Shown piece by piece: positions 46,565-58,734 of a stretch of DNA of 64,000 bases. Where the stretch lies: the NCBI GenBank assembly GCA_963969395.1, contig OZ017797.1, forward strand, positions 36,456,001 through 36,520,000. The letters run 5' to 3'. The DNA comes from Pseudoscleropodium purum. Lineage: Eukaryota; Streptophyta; Bryopsida; Hypnales; Brachytheciaceae. The position numbers and the translations under genes were made by a program. Below the pieces are notes generated by a model. That model did no database searches and was not told the DNA's origin. It saw only the letters and a list, made by a program, of their open reading frames with translations. Numbering within the stretch: the stretch's first letter is position 1; each line of letters begins with the position of its first letter.

Positions 46565-47670
46565 TTAACCCTTCATGGCTGAAGGGAACCAAATTAAAAT
46601 GTCCTCACATAGTTTTAAGTCCAATTGAAAGTGATGTAACTTTTGCATCTGATATCTGATTTCAATAAAAAAAAACTTGTAGGAAACTTTGCACTCTTTC
46701 TTCTAGTTTGTGTGGTGAAATTTTTAGATTGATCCAAGACGAACCAATTTTCTAGAAGCTAGTCGAAGTTCATAGGTTCGATTTGAGTTCACCAAACTAC
46801 ACTTGATGGCTGAAACTTTGGGGGCTTCTATCTACTTCATTAAATGTTCATTTTCAAGAAATTTTGTTAGGTTGTATTTTTCTTTCAATCTAGTTATTGC
46901 GGTAAAATTTTCTTGTCAATCCAAGTTTTTTTAAATGTTTGGGAGCAATTCAAAGTTCAAAATCCTAACATTTTTGGATTACAATGAACTTTGGTGTCTT
47001 GTTTCATCTCCATATAGTGTCCAATTCCAATTAAAAAAAGATTATAAAGTTGTGCATCTTGGTCTAGTTTGTGAAGATAAAAATTTCATATCAATTAAAA
47101 AAGTTATGAATGACTAACAAGCATTTTAGTAGAAGGTGGTTCAACCTTACATGTGTTTTTTGCAACCTTTCTTGCTATTTTTTGACATTTCAAAGTCATT
47201 TTGCAGACACGTAGAGTCAATTCACTACAAGGGAATGCTGCCAATTTCTATCATTTCGGACATGTTTTTTTGTCAATTTTCTATCACTTGATAGAAAAAA
47301 TGTTTGAACTAACAAAAATTGGCAGCATTCCTTTGTGATTGAATGACATCTTTTTTACCAATGTATTTGTATGTTGGTTTTGAATCACTTTCTAATTTCA
47401 AGTTTATTTGAATAGGTTTAGAAATCAAATTTCAACTCCAAATGTGTTGTTAGGAAAATTTTAGCATCTTTTTTCAATACTCAAACATTATAATCTTGCA
47501 ATCTATGCGGTCAAATGACTCCAAATCTGATTCATGTCATCTACAACATGTTCACTTCAAGATCATACAATTTAGATTTTTATACCTTAGTGGCATTTAG
47601 ATTTATAATACTTCAAAAGCAATGATGTTTTTAAACCCAAAAAAACCTTCTAAGGTGATGAAGAGTTAAA
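46565..47670 (+). mobile_element. TTAA-bounded element, family A, copy 3, with nested CACTA-like MITE
   Basis: A 1106-bp element from TTAA 46565-46568 (TTAACCCTTCATGG) to TTAA 47667-47670 (GATGAAGAGTTAA). Removing the MITE at 47223-47337 and one ATT leaves 988 bp, close to the 968 bp of the intact copy at 41812-42779, with which it is collinear. Non-coding. Confidence 0.82.
47223..47337. mobile_element. CACTA-like MITE, copy 2
   Basis: A 115-bp element starting CACTACAAGGGAATGCTGCC and ending GGCAGCATTCCTTTGTG, flanked by ATT on both sides (47220-47222 and 47338-47340). It is an internally shortened relative of 36346-36497. The intact relative at about 42440 has no such insertion and no ATT duplication. 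Confidence 0.85.
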
Positions 47671-48371
47671 ATCAATTCCATAATGATTGTATATGGTATT
47701 CATATCTTCTATAATTTAGTTTTGTAGTGTATAGAAATGGATGTTTAACTAAATTCAACATGATGGTTGTACCTAAGTAAGAGAATGGAATGTAAATATC
47801 TATTTACTTGACTCATCTTGAACAAGACCTTGATTGGCAATGAAAATTCAAAAATGTTAAACTTGCCAAAAATTGTTCTTTATAAACATTTTTTTGTTTG
47901 TCCCTAGACTTTATGTGTTTCTTAAATTCATATAAAAGACCATGACAACAACCATATTGCTTCTATTGATTCATTGTTGGACTATGAAGAATTTTCAATA
48001 TCTAAGAGTGGATTGTGGACTTGGTGGCCACCACTCAATTGACAATGGATTTCTTTGTAATGCATGTGGATGATGGTGTAGTAGATAGTCCTTTTAATAA
48101 GAAAAAAGTACCTTCATCTTGTAAACTCCCCTTCTCCACTAAAATGTTGTCTTTTTTATCAATCTCACGTAGGAATCGCTTGGGTTTCAATTTTATTCCC
48201 CAAAGAAAGCTTTACTATGAAGAAATGGGTGTTGTAGTTGCTATATATTTAGGTATGGGGGTTTCTATTTCTTTTATTCATTGATTAATATGTCTCTTTC
48301 CTATGGTCATATTTTTAAAGTGATAGAATACAAATCTTTGATTTCATTTAACTATAAGAAACCAAAGTTCA
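47671..48371. other. AT-rich intergenic DNA, nothing recognised
   Basis: Frame 48015-48284 has no recognisable domain. No repeat copy was seen. Confidence 0.35.
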
Positions 48372-48542
48372 TTGATGTCAAAAGGAATGGATTTTAGGTG
48401 ACATTGAAAAAAAACCCATGTTTTTATGTCAACAATGATGTTCAATATAACACGAATGGACATCATTGCTGACATAAAAACATGGGGTTATTTTTTTGAT
48501 GTCACCTTGGATGGCATCTAAAATGTGTTCCTCTTGATGTCA
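48372..48542. mobile_element. Palindromic foldback/MITE-like element
   Basis: A 171-bp near-palindrome. The ends are TTGATGTCAAAAGGAA and TTCCTCTTGATGTCAA, and the inner arms include CCCATGTTTTTATGTCA-CAATGATGT against its complement, around a loop of about 20 nt. Single copy in this window, no clear target duplication. Could alternatively be an old local inverted duplication. Confidence 0.65.
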
Positions 48543-49399
48543 ATCCATCATCTAAAACAAAGTTTTCTTATAGTATTTGCTCTTGTAGTGCATTGGCATA
48601 TTTGCTAAATCAACTTCCATCAGTGATGGTAGCTCATGTGTATTGGCACCTACTAAATTGTGATTATTATGAGTGCCTTGTGACATCTAAGGTCCTATTG
48701 TCTCCTTTGCCATGATGTAATTCATTGGGTGTTGCAAATTGTCCAAGTTCAAGACACATGTTGAACAACCTCATCTTCATTCTAGTTTTCCTCCTTCGGA
48801 TGCTCTAGACTAGAGGTCATTGAAGAAACAAATGTTAGAGATTATTTGTTAGAATTCCATGCCATGAATAAAAGTAGATACAATCGAGGATCAAAGATAT
48901 TTAAGGCAATGGAAAAGTTGAAGAATAAATTGCATGCATGATAATTACATTTAAAATCAGTTTGCTTCTCTATAAAAATGGAGATGCAAAACATAGCATT
49001 CATTTTATTCAATTGTTTATGAGGTGAATGGCATTCACAAAACCTCAAATTTGTAATGCTCTACTATTCTATAGCAACTAATTACATTTTAATTACTCTT
49101 TAGAAATCTAATATATTGTATGTTGAGGTTAAATTTGTTAGATCCTATGCGTAAGCATTTCTTTTGGAGTTAAATTTCCTTTCATTAATTGGACTTAGAA
49201 TTTTAGAAATTTCATTTCACAAGATTTGAAATATTTCATGACCTTTAGCAATAAGGTCCTCCAACTTACTATAGGACTCAAACTATATTGCAGTACTCAA
49301 GGCTTTACTAATATAGGTACTTTTAAATAGTTGGAGCATCGCTAGAAGCAATAGCTAGAGGTGTCTGCTTTTCAAAGTATTGATTTGAAGCATCAATTC
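48543..49399. other. AT-rich intergenic DNA, nothing recognised
   Basis: No coding, RNA or repeat signal was identified. Confidence 0.35.
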
Positions 49400-49677
49400 A
49401 TTAGGAAAAATCTAAACCCCTAGGAGGGCCGTTAAGCTTTCATTTTTGGCCCCTTGCGGTGCAAATATAGAATAAATAAATTAAAATTAAATAAATAAAT
49501 ATAATATAATAGTAATAATAAAACCTGATGTAGCGCTCACATGGCAACAATAGTGACACATTAGATGCTTTCATAAAAAATAAGAAAAAAAAATAAGAAA
49601 TAATTTTATTTCCTCTTTAATTGCACCAATGGGGGTCAAAATTTGTGGCCCTCTTGTGGCTTGAAATTTTTCCTAAT
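49400..49677 (+). mobile_element. CATTAG-family MITE, copy 5
   Basis: A 278-bp intact copy: left end ATTAGGAAAAATCTAAACCCC, right end GCTTGAAATTTTTCCTAAT, with an internal inverted pair around GATGTAGCGC...GTGACACATTA. It serves as the unoccupied reference for the insertion site in copy 3. Confidence 0.78.
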
Positions 49678-50329
49678 GAATATGAATATTTGATACAAAA
49701 TTCTTAGTTGCTATATAAAAATGTTCATTTGCAACATAAGAATGAGCATTTGAGAACAAGGTTGCAACAACTAGTTCATGCCATTCCATTATATATTCTA
49801 TGAATTTTTACATTTATAAAGCATTTACCTTGGTATGTATGGTACTTTTCTTTTTCATTTTTCATCAATTTTTTTAGGATTCAAATTATTTTCATTCATA
49901 TTTTCTATACTATTCAATTATGTCATGTTATAATTTTTGAAAATTTCATTACATGCCATATTTATTTATATTTTGAATTATTTTTTAACAACTCTAACTT
50001 GAGCATAGGGTAAATATATATTCTATAAATACTTTCTATAAATTGACTATTTAGAAATTACTAAGTGGTGTTTTATAGTTTTGCAATTGCATATCTCCTT
50101 TGTTTATGTCAATGCATTACTTATTTTATCCATAACAATATCCAATTCTCTTGAATATATAGTTTACAATACATGTATTGTACAAACTTGCATTTTACAA
50201 AAAAAAACTCTCATTTTAATGAATACAATGTTTGCATTATTAATAGTTCTAAAATAGATTTAGAACATGTCAATCCTAATTGTCAAATTATTGCTTCAAG
50301 TATTCTACATCCAATGGATATTTTAGTTT
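49678..50329. other. AT-rich intergenic DNA, nothing recognised
   Basis: No coding, RNA or repeat signal was identified. Confidence 0.35.
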
Positions 50330-50742
50330 AGAAAAAAATTTAAAATTGCATTTAGAAAAAAATCTTATATGTTATTTTTTCAAGAAGATTCTCTAATTGC
50401 TTGCAATACAAAGCATTTCCTAACTTTCACATCACTTATCCAAATGAAATGAATCAAAGTTTTTTAAAAGACATAAAAAGATTCTTTTAGAATTTGTTTT
50501 ATTTTTTTATTTTTTTATACTAGGATTGAGCATTTTATACTTATGAAGGCACATTTTCCCCTCAAATGAAATAAAAATCATATTCCCATAAACATATAGA
50601 AAAATACATTCTCTACCCTGCAAAACAAAATTTCACAAAATTTCAATAAAATTTGACATTGTAGGAACCTTTTTAATAAAATTTTAAGGATGCTTGAAAT
50701 CCTCAAAAAAACATTCCAAGACATTGAGTCTTTAGGGGTTAA
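50330..50742 (+). repeat. Family C-related fragment ending in TTAA
   Basis: Matches the right half of 22227-23169 through AAATTGCATTTAGAAA, TTTTTTCAAGAAGAT and TCCAAATGAAATGAATC. The right end is TCTTTAGGGGTTAA (TTAA 50739-50742). The left half is absent or too diverged to see. Confidence 0.6.
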
Positions 50743-51817
50743 TTTTTAAAGTACAAAACATAGGTGTACACCAACCTCCTTTTCTGGCATTATAGGACCA
50801 GGTTGCACCATTTCAAAACAAATGTTTACTTTTTTCCTATTAAAAGTAATATTTTTTTATCATAAAATTTCCACTTCTATTAAAAATGAGGACAATATTG
50901 CCAAATTTGAATGAAAAGTACATTAATATGATTGCAAAGTGTTTTTATGTCCAAAAGATGGATGGATGTAGAAAGAAATGCTTCACCAAATTTTAAGTGA
51001 TCACACATCCTAGCACTCAGTTTCTTAGGAAGCAAAAAAAAGGGTTAGTATCAGGACTTTTGGAGGGCTTTTTGGTGCCAAATTGCACCAAAAAATAATA
51101 ATTTGGCTAAAACATGGCAACATAACTTGAAGTTTTTCACCAAAAAAATTCAAACAAAAGAAAAAAAATCTTAGATGAATCGCCAAATTGTGGATGAAAA
51201 TAGAATTATGGACATGTGATATGTACCAATGTAATATTTTCTATCCAATATGTGGATGAATGTTGAAATTTAGAGCAGCACTATAAAACTTTCTATCACC
51301 ACTCTGGCCCCCCATACAAGAAAGCCCCGGTTCTTATACACACAATTGACCCCCGACTTTCTCATGTATGAGTGCTGTACATTTTAGGCAAGAATGGAGG
51401 GGACTGTTTTGCAGAAGGTTGGACCATTAGCCTTGAACCATGCTCCAGTCTTGGCTCATGTTCATTGAGCAGGAGTATGGCAAAGGGTGCTTCTGGATGG
51501 GGCTCCCAAATAGCATTGTGGAGCCGCCATCAGCAGCTTCTGGAAAGATGCGCTCGCTCTGGCTCCCTCTCGGTCTCGGATCGCAAACACTGTACATTAT
51601 CAACTTCACGTCCACTTTTGTGTTGAATTGTGTTGAAATCATCCTGTAACTCCATTGACCTGCTTGCTTGCTTTGACTCAAGTTAAGCTTTTGCCTCAGT
51701 CAGTCTTTGAAAGGGAGATGGAGTTGCTCAGAACAACAGAACCATGATCTCATATGGGAATCCGACAGTTCACTTGTTTCCAGAAGACGGAATATTATAG
51801 CACCTGCTACCTAAGCC
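50743..51817. other. Intergenic DNA, nothing recognised
   Basis: 51370-51680 is GC-richer and has overlapping frames on both strands without a domain. Otherwise AT-rich. Confidence 0.35.
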
Positions 51818-52150
51818 TAAGGTAGGAGGTCCATAAACCAACCATTTTAAGAGTTGGAACTGATTTTGGGGGAGGTGAAACTTCTTCAAGTATTTTTCAG
51901 TAAATTTTTTTTGAAAGACAAGTAAAATTGGCATCTGACGCGAGTCATTTCATATTTTTTGGAGCTTTGTGGAATTAGTTATGAAAATTTGAAGCAAAAG
52001 TGGCATAGGACTCTAATAGCGTCCACCTCCTGAAAATGTGCATTGTTTGTACATGGTTGGAGGCTATAGAAAGGCAACATGTACATGCAATGTACATTTA
52101 AGGAGGTGGATGCTTTTAGAACCTGTGCACTTTTAGAACCTCCTACCTTA
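51818..52150 (+). mobile_element. TAAGGTAGGAGG-family MITE, copy 2
   Basis: A 333-bp element with perfect 12-bp terminal inverted repeats TAAGGTAGGAGG / CCTCCTACCTTA. The GTACAT-rich centre includes a smaller inverted repeat (ATGTACATGCAATGTACAT). Nearly the same length as copy 3 at 59643. TA is a possible target duplication. Confidence 0.85.
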
Positions 52151-52254
52151 CATGGCTTGGATACAAGAACTGCGATGTGTCTCTTAAGAGTCTCTTCGTT
52201 CATGCTCGTTGTAAGACCAAAGTCACTCTTCTTCTATGTCCAGAATAATTGCAA

Positions 52255-52600
52255 GTAAGTTGGAAATGCCTTGCCTTGAGGCCCCCAAATGGCCTTTGGA
52301 TGACATTTAGCATCTCTAGGAAATGGAAAAATGTTTTTTCTGGTCCAATTTTTTGGAAGACTTGGTTGAGTGCTTTTGGGAGGTGGTGTTGGAAACCCCT
52401 TCTTTGTGGTATTGTTGACTTTTCTATATAGGAAGATGCTTAACCCTTTTCTACCTACGCAAATCACAAAGTGGCCTTTGGATGATTTCGAATGACTAAT
52501 AGAAGATTCTTTTGAGTGTGTTTTGAATGTACGCTGATGGAAATTCCCTTGTTGAGATATTGTTGACTTTAATGTAGAACAAGATGCTAAAGAAAGGATC
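52255..52600 (+). repeat. Diverged tandem duplication of ~190 bp
   Basis: TGGCCTTTGGATGA occurs at about 52290 and 52472, and ATTGTTGACTTT followed by AAGATGCT occurs at about 52413 and 52559, in the same order. The open frames across it on both strands are not conserved between the two halves. Confidence 0.5.
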
Positions 52601-53164
52601 CGAAAAGATGCTTTTCTAATGTATTTTTGCAATTTGTACTTCTTTGTTCTTAATTTGAATTTTAGGCTTGAAAAGGATCCTTTTTTTGAATTTAAGTTTA
52701 ACTAATATTTAGAATGAGACTTTACTTAGTCTAGTTTTTACTTCATTTTGAATTTTTGAAAAATTCATAAAATTCAACAATTTATTATAATTTGAACATT
52801 GGGATTATAATTGTAGTGTGTTTATTTTTTAATTTTAGAATGACACGGAACTTTGATTCAAAGCATGATGTTCTACACAATAATATATACCAATGGCAAA
52901 CTTTTTAGATTTCTTGAGAATATTTTGTATTTGATATGAATTTTATACATTTTCTCTTTAAAGTTCAAAGTAATTTTAAAATTTCATGAAAAAATATGAA
53001 AATTTCAAAGATATTTGAATAGAAGGTTTTATTTTTATTTTTTTAAAGATATCTAAGAAATAAAAATAAAATCTTCTATTCAAATATATGGAAAAACAGA
53101 GCATGCAAAGCAATGAAATTTCAAATTCTTTTCATAGTCACAGGGTTTGTTCTTTTAGGGTTAA
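52440..53164 (+). mobile_element. Possible TTAA-bounded element M
   Basis: TTAACCCTTTTCTACC at 52440 and TTCTTTTAGGGTTAA ending at 53164 could be the ends of a 725-bp element, but no second copy is seen and the left end falls inside the tandem duplication at 52255-52600. A 30-bp-stem hairpin lies at 53011-53087 inside it. Confidence 0.3.
53011..53087. repeat. 30-bp near-perfect inverted repeat (hairpin)
   Basis: Arms 53011-53040 and 53058-53087 are complementary at 29 of 30 positions, and the exception would be a G:U pair in a plus-strand RNA. The loop is 17 nt (53041-53057). AT-rich; no target duplication seen. Confidence 0.85.
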
Positions 53165-54271
53165 TCCATGTAGTATATTTTGTTGCAATTTGAACTTTGG
53201 GCCTATAATTATATTCTATTGATTTCTAATTAAAAAAATAGAAGCTAGATATTTTTATTCTAATATAATTTACACTGTCACTATCATATGAACTTATGGA
53301 AAAATATTCAATTTTTTGGAACTAATTTTGTATTTAATATGAATTTATTATTTATTTATTCTTTAGAAAATCAAGGTAATTTCAAATTTAAACATACAAT
53401 ATTGAAAATTTTATAACTTATATAGTTTGTGGCTCTCAAAATACTTTGTACACTTACAAAATTTTCAAAACTAATTAAGAATTTTTTTCCAACAAATTTT
53501 GGGTATGTTGGAATATGTTGAAATTTAACTCTAATGTATTGGTGAAAAAAACTATTAACTTACTTACAAAATTTTCAAGATTATTTAGTAAGAATATAAT
53601 CCTAAATAGTTATTCTTTTTACGATTCTCTCGAAAAATCTCCAAAAAAAATCATAAAAATAACATATTAACAATTTATACAATTTTAAATTTTGTACAAT
53701 TTATTTTAGATTTTTTGAGTATGTTAAATTAAATAAATAAATATTTGAAGTCATCTATCATTCAATAATATTTAGAATTCATAAGAATCCTACCATATTG
53801 TAAATGTTTGTTAAAAAAAATCTAATCTTTTAATTTATTATGGCAAGTTTTGAGGTGTATAAGAATTTATGAGAGTAATTGTGGATGACATGTGATTTCA
53901 TCTCTTCCTTCCAACATAGTTGTTAATACAATCCCTCACTTTGTTGGATAGGGATACTTTCTCCAATATGATTTTCCTTCATTCGGGCCTTTAGCAAGTT
54001 TGTAGCAGCCATGTCAGTGGTGACTTCGGTATGTACTTTCATGACCATCTCTTTTCTCTTCTAAGCTCAAATATCTTCTCTTGTTGCTTTTGCTCTTTCT
54101 AGTCACAATGGCATGCCATTTGCTCCTTAATTTGCCACCTTCTTGCCCTCTTTGTTATCTTCTACAACAAACCCATCACTGTTCTTCATCTTCATTGGAT
54201 GTGGTGGAGTCTTGTTTGCTTGGCATCATTGCTACTCTCATGGTGTCTCTCTCCAAGATTTAAAATCCTTC
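53165..54271. other. AT-rich intergenic DNA, nothing recognised
   Basis: No coding, RNA or repeat signal was identified; the frame at 54081-54263 has no domain. Confidence 0.35.
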
Positions 54272-54545
54272 CATTAGAAGAGATTTAGCTTCTTTGGAGG
54301 GTTGTGATTTTCTCTAGGTTCTCAAATTGTAGAAACTTGCTGCAACAATTGTCTGACGTGGCACAACAACTGCCACATCATATAAATTTTATTTATTTTT
54401 AAAATTAAAAAATTCAACTTGCTTTTTCATTTAAAAATTACAAATTATTTAATTTTTTTTATGACAACCACTTCTTAACTATCGGGGGAACATTGCTAGG
54501 AAGAGGTCTAAAATAACCCTTCCAACCTCTTCAAAATCTTCTAAT
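54272..54545 (+). mobile_element. CATTAG-family MITE, copy 6
   Basis: A 274-bp element with left end CATTAGAAGAGATTTAGC and right end TCAAAATCTTCTAAT. Internal hairpin GACGTGGCACAACAACTGCCA, then an A/T-rich tract and GGGGGAACATTG as in copies 1 and 7. Confidence 0.75.
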
Positions 54546-55592
54546 AAATAGTCCAATTTTGGAGGAATAAGAAAAATTATTATTTGGAATGCTTGAGCTT
54601 GTTTTACTCTAAAGCATATTAGAAGATGTTGTCAGGGGTGGTGTTAGGTCTTTTGAAAAAATATACCTACTTATACACTTTGATAAACTTCAAGACATTG
54701 CATTTTATGATCCTCCACTTTGTCTTCTAATTGCAAGTAGGTCAGTCGTCCCTCCCTAATGGCTTGTTTTTGTTGTAGTGGTAGTAAATCCTCTTCTTGA
54801 AAGCTCCAAATCACTTGCCATTCTTTGCAATTGTATCCAAAAACACAAATATAACACTTTGGCAAAATTCTTGTTCCTTCTCCAATGAAAAATTAATCTC
54901 CTTTGGTGGGATAAACTAGTCAAATAAGGCCATTGAGGCATTGATCGAGGAATATAGAGCATATTTAGGGCACAACCAAAAAAATTGCAAAAATTTCCTA
55001 TACAGGTACGATTATTGTGTGCCATGTTTTTGAAATCTCAAAGTAGGGTGCCTATTGGAACAGATGTTCAAGGTAGTCAATGCCAATTTTGTGGTTTCCA
55101 TTCATCTATATGTCATTACTACCCCATTTTTAGTGTTGCACTAATGATGTTCTTTTAGAATCTTTTCAAATTAAGGATACTAGTTTTTAAGTAGAGTAGC
55201 ACATGCAAAAGTTTCATATGGAGTTGGAGTCTTCAATTATGAATTGCTACAATTGTTTATACTTGCATATGTTTGAATGTGAAAAATAGAAATAAATAAA
55301 AAATGTATATAGCCCACATAGGATGTACTACAATAGTTGATTTTAATAGTAAGAATGAAAAATCAATGTTCTTTTCAAAAAAATTAGCATCAATGAATAC
55401 ACAAACAAATTGATGAAATTTGTATAATATGGGTAATATTTCAATATAATGTAATTAAAAATAATGTAACTTTGATAAATTAGTATCACACTCACTAATA
55501 GGATAATTAAGTGTAGTAATGAGATATGCTATCATAGAGATGGACAAGTTCTTTAGATAAACTTCTTCCCCCCTCCAAAAATTGAAAAGAAT
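54546..55592. other. AT-rich intergenic DNA, nothing recognised
   Basis: Minus-strand frames at 54671-55025 (for example CKEWQVIWSFQEEDLLPLQ) overlap in two phases and match no family I know. They could be eroded transposon coding sequence but cannot be assigned. Confidence 0.35.
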
Positions 55593-56221
55593 TTAACCTC
55601 TAAATGTGGGAGGTACCAAATTTTGATGTTGACAATATTTTGAAGTTAAATAAAACCTAACCATATTTCTACTTTTGAAAAATTCTTTACTAAGTCTTCT
55701 TTTAGCATCAAAAATCAGATTTTGAAAATGATTGATTATGATTTTTTTTTGTTCAAGATTTTGTCCATTGCAATCTTAACTTTTCGTAGTGTTGAGAGTT
55801 CTTGGAAATGAGCCTCAAATACACTAAATCTTGGAGAAAAAATCATATTAGAAATTCATTTAAAAAAATTCTAGAAGAGATTTTGAGAAGTCATTAATTG
55901 ATTGGGGTTATGCATGTTATGTCCTTTAACCTCATATTTTTTTGTGACCAATTTTTTAGATTTGACATGTGAAAAGAGGATTGAAAGACTTCAAATCACT
56001 TTCACAATTTCAACACCCTTATGATCAAACATTGTAATCTTTCAATCCATAAAAGATAAGTTTGTATTTTCTTTTCTTATGTGATCTATAACATATTTAG
56101 TTTGAATTTATATAGTTACAATTAAAAAAAATTGATACAACTTATCAAGATTTTTGTTTTTTTATTCAATTTAGAGTAAATTCTTAGAAGCTCAAAAAAG
56201 GCCTTGGGCATTTAGGGATAA
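55593..56221 (+). mobile_element. TTAA-bounded element, family B, copy 2
   Basis: A 629-bp element collinear with 6654-7299. Left end TTAACCTCTAAATG (TTAA 55593-55596), right end GGGCATTTAGGG followed by ATAA, a decayed TTAA. Shared landmarks are GGAGAAAAAATCA-ATT and TTGTAATCTTTCAATCCATA. Non-coding. Confidence 0.7.
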
Positions 56222-56527
56222 AGGAAAACCTTGGAAAAAAATCTAGCCGATAGTGGGGAGGTGCCCTATGAAGAAATGACATGACAAGGTCAGTTGGATA
56301 GTGATTGCTTGTTGTCACAAAGATTATTTTATCTTCTATACATGTACTAGCTAATTTGAGGCTTATGATTCTAGTACATGATGAATTCCAAATTTCCAAA
56401 ATTTATCATGGGTGGCAAATAAAAAGTTCTTGTGTTTTCAATGAGTAAAAGTGGGGATGGCCGATTTGCTCTTTGATGTTGCTGAAAATAATAAACGAAA
56501 TAAAAAAACAATTTAGAAACTTACGAC

Positions 56528-56790
56528 CCATTTCCAACCACTTAAGCAGATCTGCAACATGAGTTTGGTGAGGGAAAAAATTTACCCGTATAGTAAAATA
56601 GGTTTAATTAGGATTTGAATATTTTATTATTATTTTTTCTTCAAAAATAAAATTACTATGAATTTTTTTTGTGAAGATTTGGTGAAACCTATTCTTCTTA
56701 TATAGGTCATTCTAGTTCCAATCATAGTCTTGTTTCAAAATTGATGTCAGTGATAATTGTGACTACAATTGTAAATTAGGGGGGAGGGGT
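56528..56790 (-). repeat. Repeat family S, partial copy
   Basis: Begins CCATTTCCAACCACTTAAGC, the inverse of the right end of 30958-31350, and continues with ATATAGGTCATTCTAGTTCC. The far end is degenerate. Confidence 0.5.
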
Positions 56791-56974
56791 TGATGGAGAA
56801 CGGGTCGCTTACCTTATTATGGGTTCCCATCTCCAATTTAAACACACAAAGTACACAAAGGTACTTGGTCTGAATGTACACAACTGGTACCTCACAAGAG
56901 GAGCAAACCCGGATTTGTGGCCAGAATTAAGATACTTAGGGCCTGCCACCTTGACCTCTACAACCCAGCTCGGC

Positions 56975-57202
56975 CAGGGAGGACTGACCCCTGTATTGCC
57001 CCAAGTTTTACTCTTTAAGAAAACACTGGAATTTTTTATTTGCCACATATGAAAATATTTGCAAATTCTGAATTATGTTTGTAATAAGAGGCCCCCAAAT
57101 TAGCTAGGAACACAAAGAAATACCAAATTTAATCGGCACAAAATAGGGGGCAATTTTTACATTTACCCTTTGACAAGGCAATACAAGGGTCAATCCTCCC
57201 TC
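56975..57202. mobile_element. MITE family N, copy 2
   Basis: A 228-bp element with ends CAGGGAGGACTGACCCC and GGGTCAATCCTCCCTC as inverted repeats. Matches 28107-28325 through AAACACTGGAATTTTT and AAAATAGGGGGCAATTTTTAC. The frames on both strands at 56809-57052 arise from its flank and left half. Confidence 0.62.
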
Positions 57203-58678
57203 ACCAATCCATCTCTGGCACGTCAAAGTGGGTAGAGTTAAATACGAAGAAATAAAAAAAGAATTGAAACTACACTTAACTCCTAAGCATTTAGATCCAT
57301 TTCCAAAATTGATGTTTTGGAAAAATCATTATAAAGTGCTAATTGGAAGAAGAGTTTGGAATTGGTATAGAAACAAAAGTTATAGATTTTGATTTTTTTG
57401 ATTACTTCCAAACAATTAGATTCACTAGTTCTATCCCCAATATTTTCTTACAATTTTTGAAACAAAAATTTCAAAATTCCTTTAAAATTCAATTACAAGC
57501 AAAATATTATCATTCTTTTGAGTAAAACTTGTTGGAATGGATTTGAAATGAGGTTCTCTTGATATGATGATTTTTTGAAATTTTTATGTTCTTTCAACTT
57601 ACAAACTCATTTTTGCAAATTCAGTTTTGAACTAAAGTCAATGCAATTTTTGACTTGACACACTTCCACATTTGTCATTTAAAAAAAATATGAACTCTAG
57701 TAACACCAAATCCAACCATTGGATAGGACAACAACTTGATAAAATATCTCCACAAATTAGATGACTTTCATCCTAGCAGTAATGAGAAAGAAAACTGAAT
57801 TTCAATCTGTTTGTCGTCTAGAAATTAGACATTGGAGTGCTCCAGGATTAATAAACAAAGAAAGTGCACCTCAAATTTCAGAGCTTGCAGTTGTGCCCAT
57901 AGTAATAATTATAACTTATTGAATTTTGATTTAATCTCAAATCAGCAAGGAATTTGAAGCTACTGTATTTGATATAGGGACATGGAGTGTTTTTAGTCAA
58001 CAATGAATTACTTTTTTTTAGTTTAATTTACGAACAAAGCAGGCTGTTTTTTTTGGAAATTCTTGGAACTGGACTCGTGAAGAGGAGTCTGGCTGAACAC
58101 GTGCTGATGGGCTGATGGATTGGATCAGTCAATTCTGTCAAGGAACCCAATAGAAGTTTAACCCTTAAAAAAATGACCTTTGGAAAATCACTGGTTTAAA
58201 ATATTGCAAAAGTATTTGTTGGAAGTCATACTATTCTAGAAGATCTTTCTTTTTCTCAGAATATTTGGAAAATGAATAGTTGCACTTTTGTTCAACATAA
58301 TAAGATTCTTTGTCATTCATCGACTATAAAATAGCTTGGCACGTCATTTTTTTGGGGTTAAAATGGGTTTTAACTTGCTTGCAATGGAATTTTCTTGCTG
58401 TAAGATTCAAAACGAAGACGAAGAATGTCCTTTGTTTACCATATTACTTTCAATGCCAATTATTGTAATCCCTACAAGAACAAGTGATCATTCACAAGAG
58501 GTCTTAGGTGGTTATACACAAAGTCAATTTAGCTTCGATGTTTACAAAATTTTGATAGAAGGTGTGAATATGTATCTTTTTAGTGGAAATATAATTTTTT
58601 TTCTGATTGGATGCCTAAATCAAAAGTTATGGTGCCTTGAACTTTTAGGGCAGCTTGGATAGCTTCAAATAAAATTAT
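57203..58678. other. AT-rich intergenic DNA, nothing recognised
   Basis: An isolated TTAACCCTTAAAAA at 58159 resembles a left end of the TTAA-bounded elements, but no matching right end was found. The frame at 58336-58662 has no domain. Confidence 0.35.
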
Positions 58679-58734
58679 AGGAGGAATTTTGCACAAGGTG
58701 GGCAACTTCGGACAACATGTGCAAAATTCCTCCT
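58679..58734. repeat. 17-bp perfect inverted repeat (hairpin)
   Basis: AGGAGGAATTTTGCACA (58679-58695) and TGTGCAAAATTCCTCCT (58718-58734) are perfect complements separated by a 22-nt loop. Confidence 0.9.

Noticed and set aside
52234..52632. 132-codon minus-strand frame
   Set aside because: It spans a diverged tandem duplication and the two halves do not encode similar peptides; no domain was recognised.
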